Origin: Oleidesulfovibrio alaskensis DSM 16109
Lineage (GTDB): Bacteria > Desulfobacterota > Desulfovibrionia > Desulfovibrionales > Desulfovibrionaceae
DNA length: 64,000 bases
Direction of reading: 5' to 3'
NCBI RefSeq assembly: GCF_000482745.1
Contig: NZ_KI519496.1
Span: 72,360 to 136,359 of the forward strand
Of this stretch, positions 34,336 through 43,714 are shown in pieces; position 1 is the first letter of the stretch, and each line of letters begins with the position of its first letter. The translations under genes and the position numbers were made by a program. The notes beneath the pieces are model-generated. The model had not been told where the DNA came from and did not search any database. It saw nothing but the letters and a program-made list of their open reading frames with translations.

Positions 34336-35259
34336 ATGAAAATCACAGTATTCGGCGGTGCCGGTTTTCTCGGTTCGCATGTTTGCGACAAGCTGTCGGA
34401 AGCAGGCCACGAGGTCACCATATTCGACATTGTCGCATCCCCGTGGCTGCGCGGCGACCAGACCATGATCACAGGCGACATTCTGGACGAAAACGCCGTG
34501 CAGCGGGCAGTGGACGGGGCACAGGCCGTCTACAACTTTGCCGGTATAGCCGACATAGGCGAAGCCGGAGAACGCCCCGTGGACACGGTGAAGTACAACA
34601 TACTGGGCAACACCATTGTGCTGGACGCCTGCCGCAGGGCAGGAGTCCGTCGTTTTGTCTTTGCCAGCTCGGTGTATGTGTACAGTCAGGCGGGCAGCTT
34701 TTACCGCTGCAGCAAACAAGCCAGCGAACTGTACATCGAAACCTACCAGCAGCTGCACGGGCTTGATTACACCATACTGCGCTACGGCTCGCTGTACGGT
34801 CCCCGCGCCGACAAGCGCAACGCCATATACCGTTTTGTGCGCGAAGCTCTGGAAACAGGACACATCACCTACTACGGCCGTCCCACGGCGCTGCGCGAAT
34901 ACATCCATGTGGAAGATGCGGCGCGCTCCAGCGTGGAGATACTCAACCCCGAATATGCCAACCTGCACATCGTGCTGACCGGACACCAGCCCATGCAGGT
35001 GGGAAATCTGCTTAAAATGATTGCCGAAATGCTGGGCAGACCTGTCAGTTTTTCATTCAACGACAATCCCGCCAGCGGGCACTACGAAATTACACCGTAC
35101 AACTTCAGTCCCCGCGTGGGCAGAAAAATGACCCCTGTGCTGCATACCGACCTGGGACAGGGCGTGCTGCATACCATTGAAGAACTGCACAGGGAGCTGC
35201 ACCCCGAAATGGATGAGGTGCAGGGCGTGCTGGTGCACGACCCCGGAAGCGGCAGCTGA
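34336..35259 (+). CDS. NAD-dependent sugar epimerase/dehydratase (extended SDR)
   Basis: Nucleotide-sugar modifying enzyme of 307 residues. The Rossmann motif is VFGGAGFLGSH at the N-terminus; catalytic YxxxK appears as YRCSK after the conserved SSVYVY strand. The ATG at 34336 has GGAG 7 bases upstream. The substrate-side sequence (ILRYGSLYGPRADKRNAIYRFV, REYIHVEDAA) follows the epimerase/dehydratase pattern. Which sugar nucleotide it uses is not predictable. A 14-bp tandem array starts 5 bp after its stop. Confidence 0.85.
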   Translation: MKITVFGGAGFLGSHVCDKLSEAGHEVTIFDIVASPWLRGDQTMITGDILDENAVQRAVDGAQAVYNFAGIADIGEAGERPVDTVKYNILGNTIVLDACRRAGVRRFVFASSVYVYSQAGSFYRCSKQASELYIETYQQLHGLDYTILRYGSLYGPRADKRNAIYRFVREALETGHITYYGRPTALREYIHVEDAARSSVEILNPEYANLHIVLTGHQPMQVGNLLKMIAEMLGRPVSFSFNDNPASGHYEITPYNFSPRVGRKMTPVLHTDLGQGVLHTIEELHRELHPEMDEVQGVLVHDPGSGS

Positions 35260-35263
35260 GCCT

Positions 35264-35333
35264 GCCCCTGAAAAGTTGCCCCTGAAAATTTATCCCTGAT
35301 GATTTCTTTCTGATGATTTATTTCTGACAGCCC
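35264..35333. repeat. 14-bp tandem repeat, five copies
   Basis: GCCCCTGAAAAGTT, GCCCCTGAAAATTT, ATCCCTGATGATTT, CTTTCTGATGATTT and a diverged fifth copy, directly after the epimerase stop. Same 14-bp period as the array at 14021. Confidence 0.8.
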
Positions 35334-35390
35334 GCGGCTGCCGCAGCGGCAGTACGCGGGGCACAGCAAGAACACCGCAAGGACACAGCA

Positions 35391-36164
35391 ATGAACATTA
35401 TCGCCATAATACCCGCCCGCATGGGTTCCAGCCGGTTTCCCGGCAAACCGCTGGCCGACATCCACGGCGTGCCCATGGTGGGCCACGTGGCACTGCGCAC
35501 CGCCATGGCTCCCGCTGTCAGCGAAACATGGATAGCCACCTGCGACGAAGAAATCATGGAATATGCCCGCAAGGCCGGCATCAAGGCGGTCATGACGGCA
35601 GACACCCATGAACGCTGCACGGACCGCACTGCGGAAGCCATGCTTAAAATTGAAGAAATGACCGGTAAAAGCGTGGATATCGTCGTCATGGTGCAGGGAG
35701 ATGAGCCCATGGTCACTCCGGACATGATAGACGCCGCTATAGCCCCCATGCTGGAAGACGCCTCGGTGAACGTGACCAACCTGATGGCCGACATGGAAAC
35801 AGAAGCGGAATTTGAAGACCCCAATGAAGTCAAGGTGGTGACAGACCTGCACGGTGATGCGCTGTACTTTTCGCGCGAGCCTGTGCCCTCGCGCAAAAAG
35901 GGCGTGCTCAACGTGCCCATGCGCAAACAGGTCTGCGTCATCCCGTTCCGCCGCGATTATCTGCTGCGCTTCAACAGCCTGCCTGAAACCCCGCTGGAAC
36001 GCATCGAGTCGGTGGACATGATGCGCATTCTCGAACACGGAGAAAAAGTACGCATGGTGCCGTTCTCCGGCAGAACCCTGAGCGTGGACACCCCGCAGGA
36101 TCTGGAAAGGGCCCGCGCCATGATGCAGCAGGATACCCTGCGCAGAGACTACACCGGAGCCTGA
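35391..36164 (+). CDS. KdsB-like CMP-ketodeoxy sugar acid synthetase
   Basis: CTP-dependent cytidylyltransferase, 257 residues, related to 3-deoxy-manno-octulosonate cytidylyltransferase. Intact blocks: IIPARMGSSRFPGKPLADI, VMVQGDEPMV, YFSREPVPSR and SVDTPQDLERAR. The segment between is shorter than and different from housekeeping KdsB (no YxHiGiYaY block, instead QVCVIPFRRDYLLRF). A paralogue with a changed substrate is therefore likely. AAGGA precedes the ATG. Context with aldolase, dehydrogenase and HAD genes suggests a dedicated ulosonate. Confidence 0.82.
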   Translation: MNIIAIIPARMGSSRFPGKPLADIHGVPMVGHVALRTAMAPAVSETWIATCDEEIMEYARKAGIKAVMTADTHERCTDRTAEAMLKIEEMTGKSVDIVVMVQGDEPMVTPDMIDAAIAPMLEDASVNVTNLMADMETEAEFEDPNEVKVVTDLHGDALYFSREPVPSRKKGVLNVPMRKQVCVIPFRRDYLLRFNSLPETPLERIESVDMMRILEHGEKVRMVPFSGRTLSVDTPQDLERARAMMQQDTLRRDYTGA

Positions 36165-36167
36165 CCC

Positions 36168-36776
36168 ATGCTGCCGCGTCCTGAAACGCTCTGCCTGCGC
36201 GCTGCGCTGCGCGACAACGCCGAAGAACTGTGGACATGGCTTGCAGCCGTGCCGCCCACCGCAGCGGGCACCCTGCTGCGTATGGCCATGCTGCGGCCGC
36301 TGTTCGGCAGCGGCGCGCCCCGTATGGGAACAGGCTGCCTGCTGCGGGGCTGCCGCAACATGCACTTTGCGCAGCAGGTGCGCATCATGCCGCGCTGCAG
36401 CCTGTACGCCCGCGGCGGCAGCATCAGCATCGGCAGCCGCACGGCACTCAACAGCGGGGTATTTGTGGACGCCGAAGACGGCGGTACCATAACCATAGGC
36501 AGCGACTGCGGCATAGGGCCCGGCACCGTCATCCGTGCGGCAAACCACAGGTTCGGCAAAGCCGGTATTCCCATCAGCATGCAGGGGCACAGGCCGGGCC
36601 GCATAGTCATAGAGGATGACGTCTGGATAGGCGCCAACTGCACCATTTTGCCCGATGTACGCATAGGCACCGGCGCAGTTGTGGGCGCAGGAGCAGTTGT
36701 GACGCGCGATGTGCCCCCCCATACCGTGGCCACCGGCGTACCGGCGCGCGTCACCGGCAGCCGCTCCGACCGCTGA
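36168..36776 (+). CDS. Hexapeptide acyltransferase (WbbJ-like)
   Basis: Likely O-acetyltransferase of 202 residues beginning 4 bp after the KdsB-like stop. Hexapeptide repeats cover residues ~75-200 (GGSISIGSRTALNSGVFV, GTITIGSDCGIGPGTVI, RIVIEDDVWIGANCTILPDV, TGAVVGAGAVVTRDVPPHTVATGVPA). The NHRFG block holds the probable catalytic His. Acceptor sugar unknown. Confidence 0.85.
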   Translation: MLPRPETLCLRAALRDNAEELWTWLAAVPPTAAGTLLRMAMLRPLFGSGAPRMGTGCLLRGCRNMHFAQQVRIMPRCSLYARGGSISIGSRTALNSGVFVDAEDGGTITIGSDCGIGPGTVIRAANHRFGKAGIPISMQGHRPGRIVIEDDVWIGANCTILPDVRIGTGAVVGAGAVVTRDVPPHTVATGVPARVTGSRSDR

Positions 36777-36832
36777 ACGCGCCATCAAACCCGTGCGCAT
36801 GGCGCACAATATCTGCTTTACGGATAAACAGC

Positions 36833-37750
36833 ATGAAAATAGCCATAACAACGTCGTCATTCGCCCGCTTCAGCGAGGCACCGCTGCAGCTGCTGCGGCA
36901 GGAGCACATAGACTATGTGCTGAACCCGCTGGGCCGCAAACTGACCGAAAACGAAACCATAGACCTGCTGCAGGACTGCGTGGCCGTGGCGGCAGGCACG
37001 GAACCGCTCACAGCCCGCGTCATGGACGCGCTGCCCGGCCTCAAGGTCATCTCCCGCTGCGGCACCGGCATGGACAACGTGGACATGGAAGCCGCACGCG
37101 CACGCGGCATCGCCGTACGCAACACGCCGGACGGCCCCACGCAGGCAGTGGCGGAACTGACCCTCGGACTGGCTCTTGATCTTATGCGTCAGGTTTCGCG
37201 CATGGACAGGGAACTGCGTTCCGGCGTGTGGAAAAAACGCATGGGCAACCTGCTGGGGGGCAAGCGGCTGGGTATTGTCGGCATGGGTCGCATAGGCCGC
37301 GCCGTGGCAGATATTTTCACACCGCTGGGAGTACAGGTGGCCTTCAACGATCCGGTATCCTGCTGCGGTGATTATCCCTGCATGCCCGTGGAAGAACTGC
37401 TCGGCTGGGCGGATATTCTGAGCCTGCACTGCTCCATGACGGGCGGCGAATGTTCGCTTTTCACCGCGGAACACCTGCGGCGCATGAAACGCGGCAGCTG
37501 GGTGATCAACGTGGCCCGCGGCGGCCTGATAGATGAGCAGGCGCTGTACGAAGCCCTTGCCGACGGCCATCTGGCCGGCGCCGCCGTGGATGTTTTCGGC
37601 AACGAACCCTACACCGGACCGCTGAGTTCGCTGGACAACGTCATCCTGACTCCGCACATCGGGTCTTACGCCAAGGAGGCCCGCATACGCATGGAAACCG
37701 ATACCATTGCCAATCTCATCGACGCGCTGCGCGCCGCCGGAGTGAAATAA
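36833..37750 (+). CDS. D-2-hydroxyacid dehydrogenase (SerA-like)
   Basis: NAD-dependent dehydrogenase of 305 residues. The dinucleotide motif GIVGMGRIGRAVADIF, the catalytic Arg/Glu/His trio (NVARGGLIDE Arg region, FGNEPY Glu, TPHIGSYAKEA His) and CGTGMDNVDMEAA are all present. Close to 3-phosphoglycerate dehydrogenase but without the C-terminal ACT domain. Stop overlaps the next ATG. Inside a glycan operon it is more likely to oxidise or reduce a sugar-acid precursor than to make serine; this is inferred from context. Confidence 0.85.
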   Translation: MKIAITTSSFARFSEAPLQLLRQEHIDYVLNPLGRKLTENETIDLLQDCVAVAAGTEPLTARVMDALPGLKVISRCGTGMDNVDMEAARARGIAVRNTPDGPTQAVAELTLGLALDLMRQVSRMDRELRSGVWKKRMGNLLGGKRLGIVGMGRIGRAVADIFTPLGVQVAFNDPVSCCGDYPCMPVEELLGWADILSLHCSMTGGECSLFTAEHLRRMKRGSWVINVARGGLIDEQALYEALADGHLAGAAVDVFGNEPYTGPLSSLDNVILTPHIGSYAKEARIRMETDTIANLIDALRAAGVK

Positions 37751-38400
37751 TGGCGCTGGAACTGGTTGTCTTTGACTGCGACGGAGTTCTGCTGGAAAGC
37801 GTGGAGGTAAAAACCCGCGCCTTTGCCCGCACGGTGGAAGAGCACGGTCCCGCAGCCGTTGGGCGGATGCTGGAATACCATGCGGCTCACGGCGGAGTGA
37901 GCAGATTCAGAAAGTTTGAATGGTTCTGCACCGAGGTGCTGGGCAGGCCCGCGCGGCAGGAAGACCTGCAGACCATGGGCGAAAGGTTTGCCCGACTGGC
38001 CTTTGAAGAGGTTATGGCCGCCCCCTGCGTGCCCGGTGCACTGGAAACGGTGGAAGCACTGCACGGCAGAGTGCCTTTGTATGTGGCATCGGGCGCCCCC
38101 CATGACGAGCTGAATACGGTGCTGAGCGCCCGCGGACTTGCCGCACGTTTCGACGGCGTGTTCGGCTCGCCGCCGCACAAGACGCAGCTGCTGGCGGACA
38201 TTCTGGAAAGAACAGGCGCTGCCGCGACCCGCACGGTAATGGTGGGCGACAGCAGCACCGATCTGGAAGCGGCCACAGCCTGCGGCACCCTGTTTTTCGG
38301 CAGGGGCGCGGTTTTTGCCGGCTCCGGCCATCCGTGGGCAGCCGACCTGCACCCGCTCAAGGACCACCTGCTGCAGCTGTTGCAGTGCGGCGGGGCATAA
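37750..38400 (+). CDS. HAD-superfamily phosphatase
   Basis: Cap-type HAD hydrolase, 216 residues. Motif I VFDCDGVLLES carries the nucleophilic Asp and general acid Asp; motif II is YVASGAP, motif III the Lys in PPHKTQLL, and motif IV VMVGDSSTDLEAA. Alpha-helical cap between residues 20 and 90. It overlaps the dehydrogenase stop by one base. A role as phosphatase for a phosphorylated sugar acid, analogous to KdsC, is plausible from the neighbouring KdsB-like gene. Confidence 0.87.
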   Translation: MALELVVFDCDGVLLESVEVKTRAFARTVEEHGPAAVGRMLEYHAAHGGVSRFRKFEWFCTEVLGRPARQEDLQTMGERFARLAFEEVMAAPCVPGALETVEALHGRVPLYVASGAPHDELNTVLSARGLAARFDGVFGSPPHKTQLLADILERTGAAATRTVMVGDSSTDLEAATACGTLFFGRGAVFAGSGHPWAADLHPLKDHLLQLLQCGGA

Positions 38401-38459
38401 CCCGTCCCAAAGCAGACAGACCACGTTCCGGCCCGTGCCGGACACGGAGCATACAGACA

Positions 38460-39419
38460 ATGGCAAACTATCTTGTAACCGGCATTGCCGGATTCATCGG
38501 TTCCGCCGTGGCGCGCGCCCTGCTGCAGCAGGGACATCAGGTCACCGGCGTGGATAACCTGACAACAGGATACCGCGACAATGTTCCCGCGGGTGCCGCC
38601 TTTATCAAGGCAGACTGTCAGGACGCCGCCCTGTACGATACCGTCCTGCCGCGCACCCCCTTTGACGCGATTTTTCACATAGCCGGACAAAGCAGCGGCG
38701 AAGTGAGTTTTGACGATCCCGCATATGACCTGCGCACCAACACTGAATCGACGCTGCATCTGCTGCGGTTTGCCCGCCGCACCGGCTGCACGCGGCTCAT
38801 ATATGCCAGCACCATGTCGGTATACGGCTGCCAGCCGGACGAACCCGTGCATGAAACAGCCCCCGCAGCACCGCTTTCATTCTACGGTGTGGGCAAACTG
38901 GCCAGCGAGCACTACCTGCGCCTGCATGAACAGTTCGGCATCCGTTCCACCGCGCTGCGCCTGTTCAATGTGTACGGCCACGGGCAGAACATGGACAACA
39001 TGCGTCAGGGCATGGTTTCCATTTTCATGGCCATGATGCTGCGCAACGGGCACATTCATGTGAAAGGCAGCCCGGAAAGATACCGGGACTTTGTGCACAT
39101 TGACGACGTGGTACGCGCCTTTCTGCTCTGTCTCGGGCAGCAGCGCTCGCACGGCGAAGTGATCAACATCGCCGGCAGCGGCCGTGTTACCGTGGGGCAG
39201 CTGGTGGAAGAACTGCGTGCTCTGCATCCGGCACCTGTCACCGTGGAGTTTTCCGGCTGCACGGCAGGAGACATGCACGGCATACATGCAGACAAAGACA
39301 AAGCCCGCACAGTACTGGGCTATACGCCGCAGGTTTCGCTGCGGCAGGGGCTGGAAGACATGTACCGGCGCACCGCACCGCTGCTGACCCGGCACCACGG
39401 GGCAGAAAACGCATCCTGA
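38460..39419 (+). CDS. UDP-sugar 4-epimerase-like SDR protein
   Basis: Extended short-chain dehydrogenase, 319 residues, similar to GalE/WbpP-type epimerases. Rossmann motif VTGIAGFIGSA, catalytic Ser/Thr strand YASTMSVYG and YGVGK (Tyr-x3-Lys) are present, followed by RLFNVYGHGQNM and YRDFVHIDDV. ATG 38460 has GGAG ~9 bases upstream. It could also provide UDP-galactose 4-epimerase activity missing from the galactose locus, but this is speculative. Confidence 0.87.
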   Translation: MANYLVTGIAGFIGSAVARALLQQGHQVTGVDNLTTGYRDNVPAGAAFIKADCQDAALYDTVLPRTPFDAIFHIAGQSSGEVSFDDPAYDLRTNTESTLHLLRFARRTGCTRLIYASTMSVYGCQPDEPVHETAPAAPLSFYGVGKLASEHYLRLHEQFGIRSTALRLFNVYGHGQNMDNMRQGMVSIFMAMMLRNGHIHVKGSPERYRDFVHIDDVVRAFLLCLGQQRSHGEVINIAGSGRVTVGQLVEELRALHPAPVTVEFSGCTAGDMHGIHADKDKARTVLGYTPQVSLRQGLEDMYRRTAPLLTRHHGAENAS

Positions 39420-39434
39420 ACGCAGGGAGACGCC

Positions 39435-40199
39435 ATGACCAGCGCAGAACAGCCTGCCATGAACAGCGGCGGCCAGACCGGCTGCAACCATATTCATCCC
39501 GCGGCCACGGTGGCACAGGGCTGCGAAATTGCGGGCAGCGTCATGCACGAACACGCCCGGCTGAAAAAAAACGCCGAACTGCGCGACTCGGTACTGGGTG
39601 CCTACAGCTATCTTTCTGCCGGTTCCATGGCCGTTGCCGCCGACATCGGCAGGTTCACCTCCGTGGGCCCCGGCGCATATATCGGACTGTGGGAACATGA
39701 CACCTTCACCACCACCCACACCTTTTACCTGTATGAATCCAGCGGCGGGTTCTGCAAAGGCTGGCGCAACTTCAGCCGCGACAGCATAAGAACGGTCATC
39801 GGGTCAGACGTGTGGATAGGAGCCAATGCCGTCATCCGCAAGGGCGTCACCGTGGGCCACGGGGCCGTCATAGGCGCTTCGGCCGTGGTGACCCGCGATG
39901 TACCGCCCTTTGCCGTGGTGACAGGCGTACCGGCGCATGTACACAGGTACCGCTTTGACGCCGCCACCCGCAGCCTGCTGCTGCGCACGCGCTGGTGGGA
40001 CCTGCCGCGGGAGACAATACAGGACATGGTGGACAAAGAAGTCTGGTACGATATCAATGACCTTGTGGCATATCTGCGGACTCTGCCCGACATGCAGGCC
40101 GAACAGATGGACGGACAGGCGGCCGGACAAATGGACGGACAGGCGGAGACCCCGCAAGACCGACAGGCCCCGCAGCAAAAGCACCGTTCACGGAAATGA
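39435..40199 (+). CDS. CatB-like hexapeptide acetyltransferase with repeat tail
   Basis: Product of 254 residues. Hexapeptide core 20-175 (HIHPAATVAQGCEIAGSVM, DIGRFTSVGPGAYIG, TVIGSDVWIGANAVIRKGVTVGHGAVIGASAVVTRDVPPFAVVTGVPA), with WEHDTFTTTH giving the catalytic His loop. The C-terminal ~30 residues contain two copies of an eight-residue unit beginning QMDGQA, encoded by a 24-bp DNA repeat (about 40105-40150). This tail is not part of the fold. Stop 3 bp before the large fusion gene. Confidence 0.85.
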   Translation: MTSAEQPAMNSGGQTGCNHIHPAATVAQGCEIAGSVMHEHARLKKNAELRDSVLGAYSYLSAGSMAVAADIGRFTSVGPGAYIGLWEHDTFTTTHTFYLYESSGGFCKGWRNFSRDSIRTVIGSDVWIGANAVIRKGVTVGHGAVIGASAVVTRDVPPFAVVTGVPAHVHRYRFDAATRSLLLRTRWWDLPRETIQDMVDKEVWYDINDLVAYLRTLPDMQAEQMDGQAAGQMDGQAETPQDRQAPQQKHRSRK

Positions 40200-40202
40200 G
40201 CT

Positions 40203-43200
40203 ATGACATCCCCTACGACCGAAGCAAAAAGAACCGCGCTGCGCCGGAGACTGAGCGAGCTTTCCACCCGTTTCTGCAACGACGAGGTATTGCTGGCTAA
40301 TCCGGTGCTGGCCAAAAACACCTTCTACGCCGACCTGCTTGCGTCCCTTGACTGGGATGACGCAGCCGTGCACATGCCGCAACGTACCAGATGGCTCCAG
40401 ATGGCCCGGTATGCATTGCGCAGCACCGTGTGGCTGGCCAGCCTTGCCGTCAATACTCTTGTCACCCGCCTGTGCTGGCGTTCCGGCCCCGCGCAGGAAC
40501 ACGCCGTAAACGGCCTGAACCGCAACACCGCAGCGGAACAGGCCGGACCGCGGCCGCTGGTACTCATCGACACGTTTTTCCACATGAAGCGCATCGTCCG
40601 CAACGGCAGATTCAACGAAGTGTACCTGCCCGGACTAGGCGACGCACTGGAAGAGGCCGGCGTGGAATATGCCTACCTGCCGCGCGTCTGCGAAGGGGAG
40701 AACCCGCTGGTGTTCTACCGGGCTCTCAGGGTGCTGCAGCAGCAACGTGTTCCCGTCATTCTGGACACACAGCTGTTCACCGTTGCCGACCTGCTGCGCA
40801 TAGGACTGGCCGCCATTCGCGCACCCTTTGCCCTGCGGCGCGTTCTGCAGGCCGTGGCCGCGCCGCAGCCGCCTGCCGCCACAGGCACTTCTGCCCATCA
40901 GGCTCTGGCCAGATGGAGCGATGACGCACCACATGGCACCCCGTCATACGAAAAACCATACGGAAGTGATGACATTCCGTCATTGGAAGAACCACGGGAA
41001 ACAACACACCCCGCAGGCAGTCAGCCGCCCTTTGACCGCACCTTCATAGACCGGCGCATCAGCCGTGCGCTGTGGGCGGCCATGCACGACGTCACGGCGC
41101 GCTATTACGCACGCGGCATCACCGGCCGCAGGCTGGGAACGGTAACAGACTCAGGCGGCGCGGGTGCAGCGCGGGCCCTCACCGTGGTTTCATGGTACGA
41201 AAACCAGCAAACGGAAAAACTGCTGTTCCGCGGCATACGCCGTGCGGGCATCGCGTGCCGCATTGCAGGCGCGCAGCTGCTTGTGGTGCCTCCGGAGCAG
41301 ATGAACATGCAGCCGGACATGGCCGAAGAACCATTGCAGGTGCTGCCCGACACCATCCTGACGCTGGGGCCGCATGCGCTGGCTGCAGACACCACCGGCA
41401 GAGCGGCCGCAGGCGCCGCCCTGCGCTACCGCCATCTGTTCGCCCCTCAGGCGCAGCGGGCATGCCCCGCCAGAGACGTCCTGATTCTGCTGTCCATTTC
41501 CGAAGCAGAAAACCGTTCACTGCTGCGCCGCCTGCGCTCAATCCCGTTGCCGCTGCCTCCGGATGCGGCGCTGCTGGTCAAATTTCATCCTGACACCGAC
41601 CCCGCCGCCTATGCACACCTGCTGCCCAGAGGCAGCCTGACCATAGGCGGCACCATGCCCGAGGCACTCAGCCGGGCAAGGCTGGTCATAGGCACCGGTT
41701 CCGGTTCGCTGGCCGAAGCCGCATGCCGCGGCATACCTGTCATTGCGGCTTCCATGGGCGGCAGCGGCGCGCTCAACTACATGCCGGAACCCGGCAGAAA
41801 CACCATCTGGTTTCCCGCCGGCAGCACACAGGATATTCTGGACCACGCCCGCCGTCTGCTGGGCATGAACCGGCAGCAGCTGGACGCGTTGAAACACAGC
41901 GGAACCGCAATGCGGGATACGGTCTTTTTCAACCCTTCGCCGGAACGCATTCTTGCCATGCTGGGACTGGCAGACGACTGCTGGTCCGGAGCAGGGCCGG
42001 AACAGGCACAGGAATACATCCGCCACAGGCAAAGCACCCGTGAGGAAGACACCTGTACGTCTCCGGCCGCGGCCGCACATACCCCGCAGCAACGGCTGCT
42101 GCAGGCGGTACACGCCGGTCCTCACGGTGCCGCATACGCAGACGCCCTGGCCGCGCTGCCTGTGCCGCGGTATCCGGCTGAAATCAGGAGGCTTGTGCCG
42201 TCGCGGGCGGGCCGGACGGCCGCTTCGCTGCGCCGTATGCTGCGCCAGCTGCTGCAACCGCACTGCTTCGGATTCATCACCGGCGCACCGGCGGCCCCCG
42301 CCGCAGTGGTACCGCAGCCGGACTGCGTCGGCGACACGCGCAAGGCTGTGGCGGAATATGAAGAAGCGTTCACACGGTTCATCGAACGCCCTTTATGCAT
42401 CGACGATGCGCCGCCCGCAGAGGACGCCGCAGCAACCTGCCGCGCAGCGTGTTCCCTGCCGTGCACCTCGCAATGCTCACTGCCCGACCAGCACGATGCC
42501 GGACACACCGGCACGGGCGGGTCTGTCAGCTTTGCCGCCGCACGCATGGGCCTTTACGCCCTGCTGAAAGCTTCCGGAGTGGGAGCAGGTGACGAGGTGA
42601 TACTCACCGCCTTCACCTGCGCCGTCATGGCCGATGCAGTGCTGCGCACCGGTGCCACCCCCGTATACACCGATGTGGATCCGGTAACGCTGGGCACCTG
42701 CCCGCAGGCGGTGGAACGCGCCCTCACAGACCGCACCAGAGCAGTGGTTGCCCAGCATAGTTTCGGTATTCCCTGCCGGATAGAAGACATCGCCCTGATA
42801 ACCCGATCACGCGGGGTGCTGCTCATTGAAGATTGCGCCCTGACGCTGGGATCGCGGCTGCACGGCCGCACCGCAGGCACCTTGGGCGATGCAGCGATTT
42901 TCTCCACAGACCACACAAAACCGCTCAACACGCTTATCGGGGGCGTGGTATACACCCGCAACACTGCACTGTACGACGCGGTGGCCCGCATGGCGCAATC
43001 CGCGCCCGAACTGGAAGAGGCGCACCAGATGAGGCTGTGGAAGCAGCTGCTTTTTGAAACACGGTACCATGATCCGGCCCGTTACGGACGCTACCCCGCC
43101 GCGGCGCTGCTGCGGCGGCTGTACGGCCGCATGACCGGCAGCGGGCCGGTGCTGCTTACGGCGGATTCCCCCGCAGCCGGCGGCGCCGGGCGTCATACGC

Positions 43201-43673
43201 ATCCTTATGCCTATCCGGCGCGCATGCCTGCCTTTCTGGCACGCGGCGGCACGGCCGCGCTGCGCTGCGCCGCAGCGGCCGAAACACAGCGCAGGGTCAT
43301 GCTGCAGGGCTATCTGGATGCCGTGGCCGACACGCCGCTGGCAGACTATGTGCCGGCAGCCTATTACGATGCCGACCGCTACATAGTGCCGCACCGGTTT
43401 GTCATGCCCGTGCCGCGTGCGGAAAAACTGCTGGCAGCCATGGAACACCGCGTGGACACCGCATGGACATGGTTCCGCGAGCCGGTGGTCTGCGCTCCCG
43501 CAGGGCTTGCCTCGGCAGGGTATGTACGCGGTGAATGCCCTGTTTCCGAAACTGTCTGCGCGCACATCGTCAACTGGCCTGTGGACGTACCACCGCAGTA
43601 TGCCGGAGAATTGCTCGAATTTTTCCGCTCCGCCGTCCGGCGGCACGCGGCACACCATACCGGGCAGCCTTAA
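40203..43673 (+). CDS. Fused polysaccharide transferase and DegT/DnrJ/EryC1 aminotransferase
   Basis: Very large two-part protein, 1156 residues. Residues ~110-590 resemble a capsule/glycerophosphotransferase-type GT-B fold (LLVKFHPDTDP, then ARLVIGTGSGSLAEAACRGIPVIAASMGG). Residues ~760-1150 are a DegT-family PLP enzyme: GSVSFAAARMGLYALL, GAGDEVILTAFTCAVMADAV, QHSFGIPCRIEDI, VLLIEDCALTLGS and the PLP-lysine block FSTDHTKPLN. Between lie ~170 residues of Ala/Pro-rich linker. An amino-sugar-forming enzyme on the same chain as a transferase suggests channelling. I know of no characterised protein with this architecture. No internal start with good ribosome site was found that would split it. 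Confidence 0.75.
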   Translation: MTSPTTEAKRTALRRRLSELSTRFCNDEVLLANPVLAKNTFYADLLASLDWDDAAVHMPQRTRWLQMARYALRSTVWLASLAVNTLVTRLCWRSGPAQEHAVNGLNRNTAAEQAGPRPLVLIDTFFHMKRIVRNGRFNEVYLPGLGDALEEAGVEYAYLPRVCEGENPLVFYRALRVLQQQRVPVILDTQLFTVADLLRIGLAAIRAPFALRRVLQAVAAPQPPAATGTSAHQALARWSDDAPHGTPSYEKPYGSDDIPSLEEPRETTHPAGSQPPFDRTFIDRRISRALWAAMHDVTARYYARGITGRRLGTVTDSGGAGAARALTVVSWYENQQTEKLLFRGIRRAGIACRIAGAQLLVVPPEQMNMQPDMAEEPLQVLPDTILTLGPHALAADTTGRAAAGAALRYRHLFAPQAQRACPARDVLILLSISEAENRSLLRRLRSIPLPLPPDAALLVKFHPDTDPAAYAHLLPRGSLTIGGTMPEALSRARLVIGTGSGSLAEAACRGIPVIAASMGGSGALNYMPEPGRNTIWFPAGSTQDILDHARRLLGMNRQQLDALKHSGTAMRDTVFFNPSPERILAMLGLADDCWSGAGPEQAQEYIRHRQSTREEDTCTSPAAAAHTPQQRLLQAVHAGPHGAAYADALAALPVPRYPAEIRRLVPSRAGRTAASLRRMLRQLLQPHCFGFITGAPAAPAAVVPQPDCVGDTRKAVAEYEEAFTRFIERPLCIDDAPPAEDAAATCRAACSLPCTSQCSLPDQHDAGHTGTGGSVSFAAARMGLYALLKASGVGAGDEVILTAFTCAVMADAVLRTGATPVYTDVDPVTLGTCPQAVERALTDRTRAVVAQHSFGIPCRIEDIALITRSRGVLLIEDCALTLGSRLHGRTAGTLGDAAIFSTDHTKPLNTLIGGVVYTRNTALYDAVARMAQSAPELEEAHQMRLWKQLLFETRYHDPARYGRYPAAALLRRLYGRMTGSGPVLLTADSPAAGGAGRHTHPYAYPARMPAFLARGGTAALRCAAAAETQRRVMLQGYLDAVADTPLADYVPAAYYDADRYIVPHRFVMPVPRAEKLLAAMEHRVDTAWTWFREPVVCAPAGLASAGYVRGECPVSETVCAHIVNWPVDVPPQYAGELLEFFRSAVRRHAAHHTGQP

Positions 43674-43714
43674 CAGCCGGCTGCAAACAGCAGAACAACC
43701 GCAAGGATACTCGC

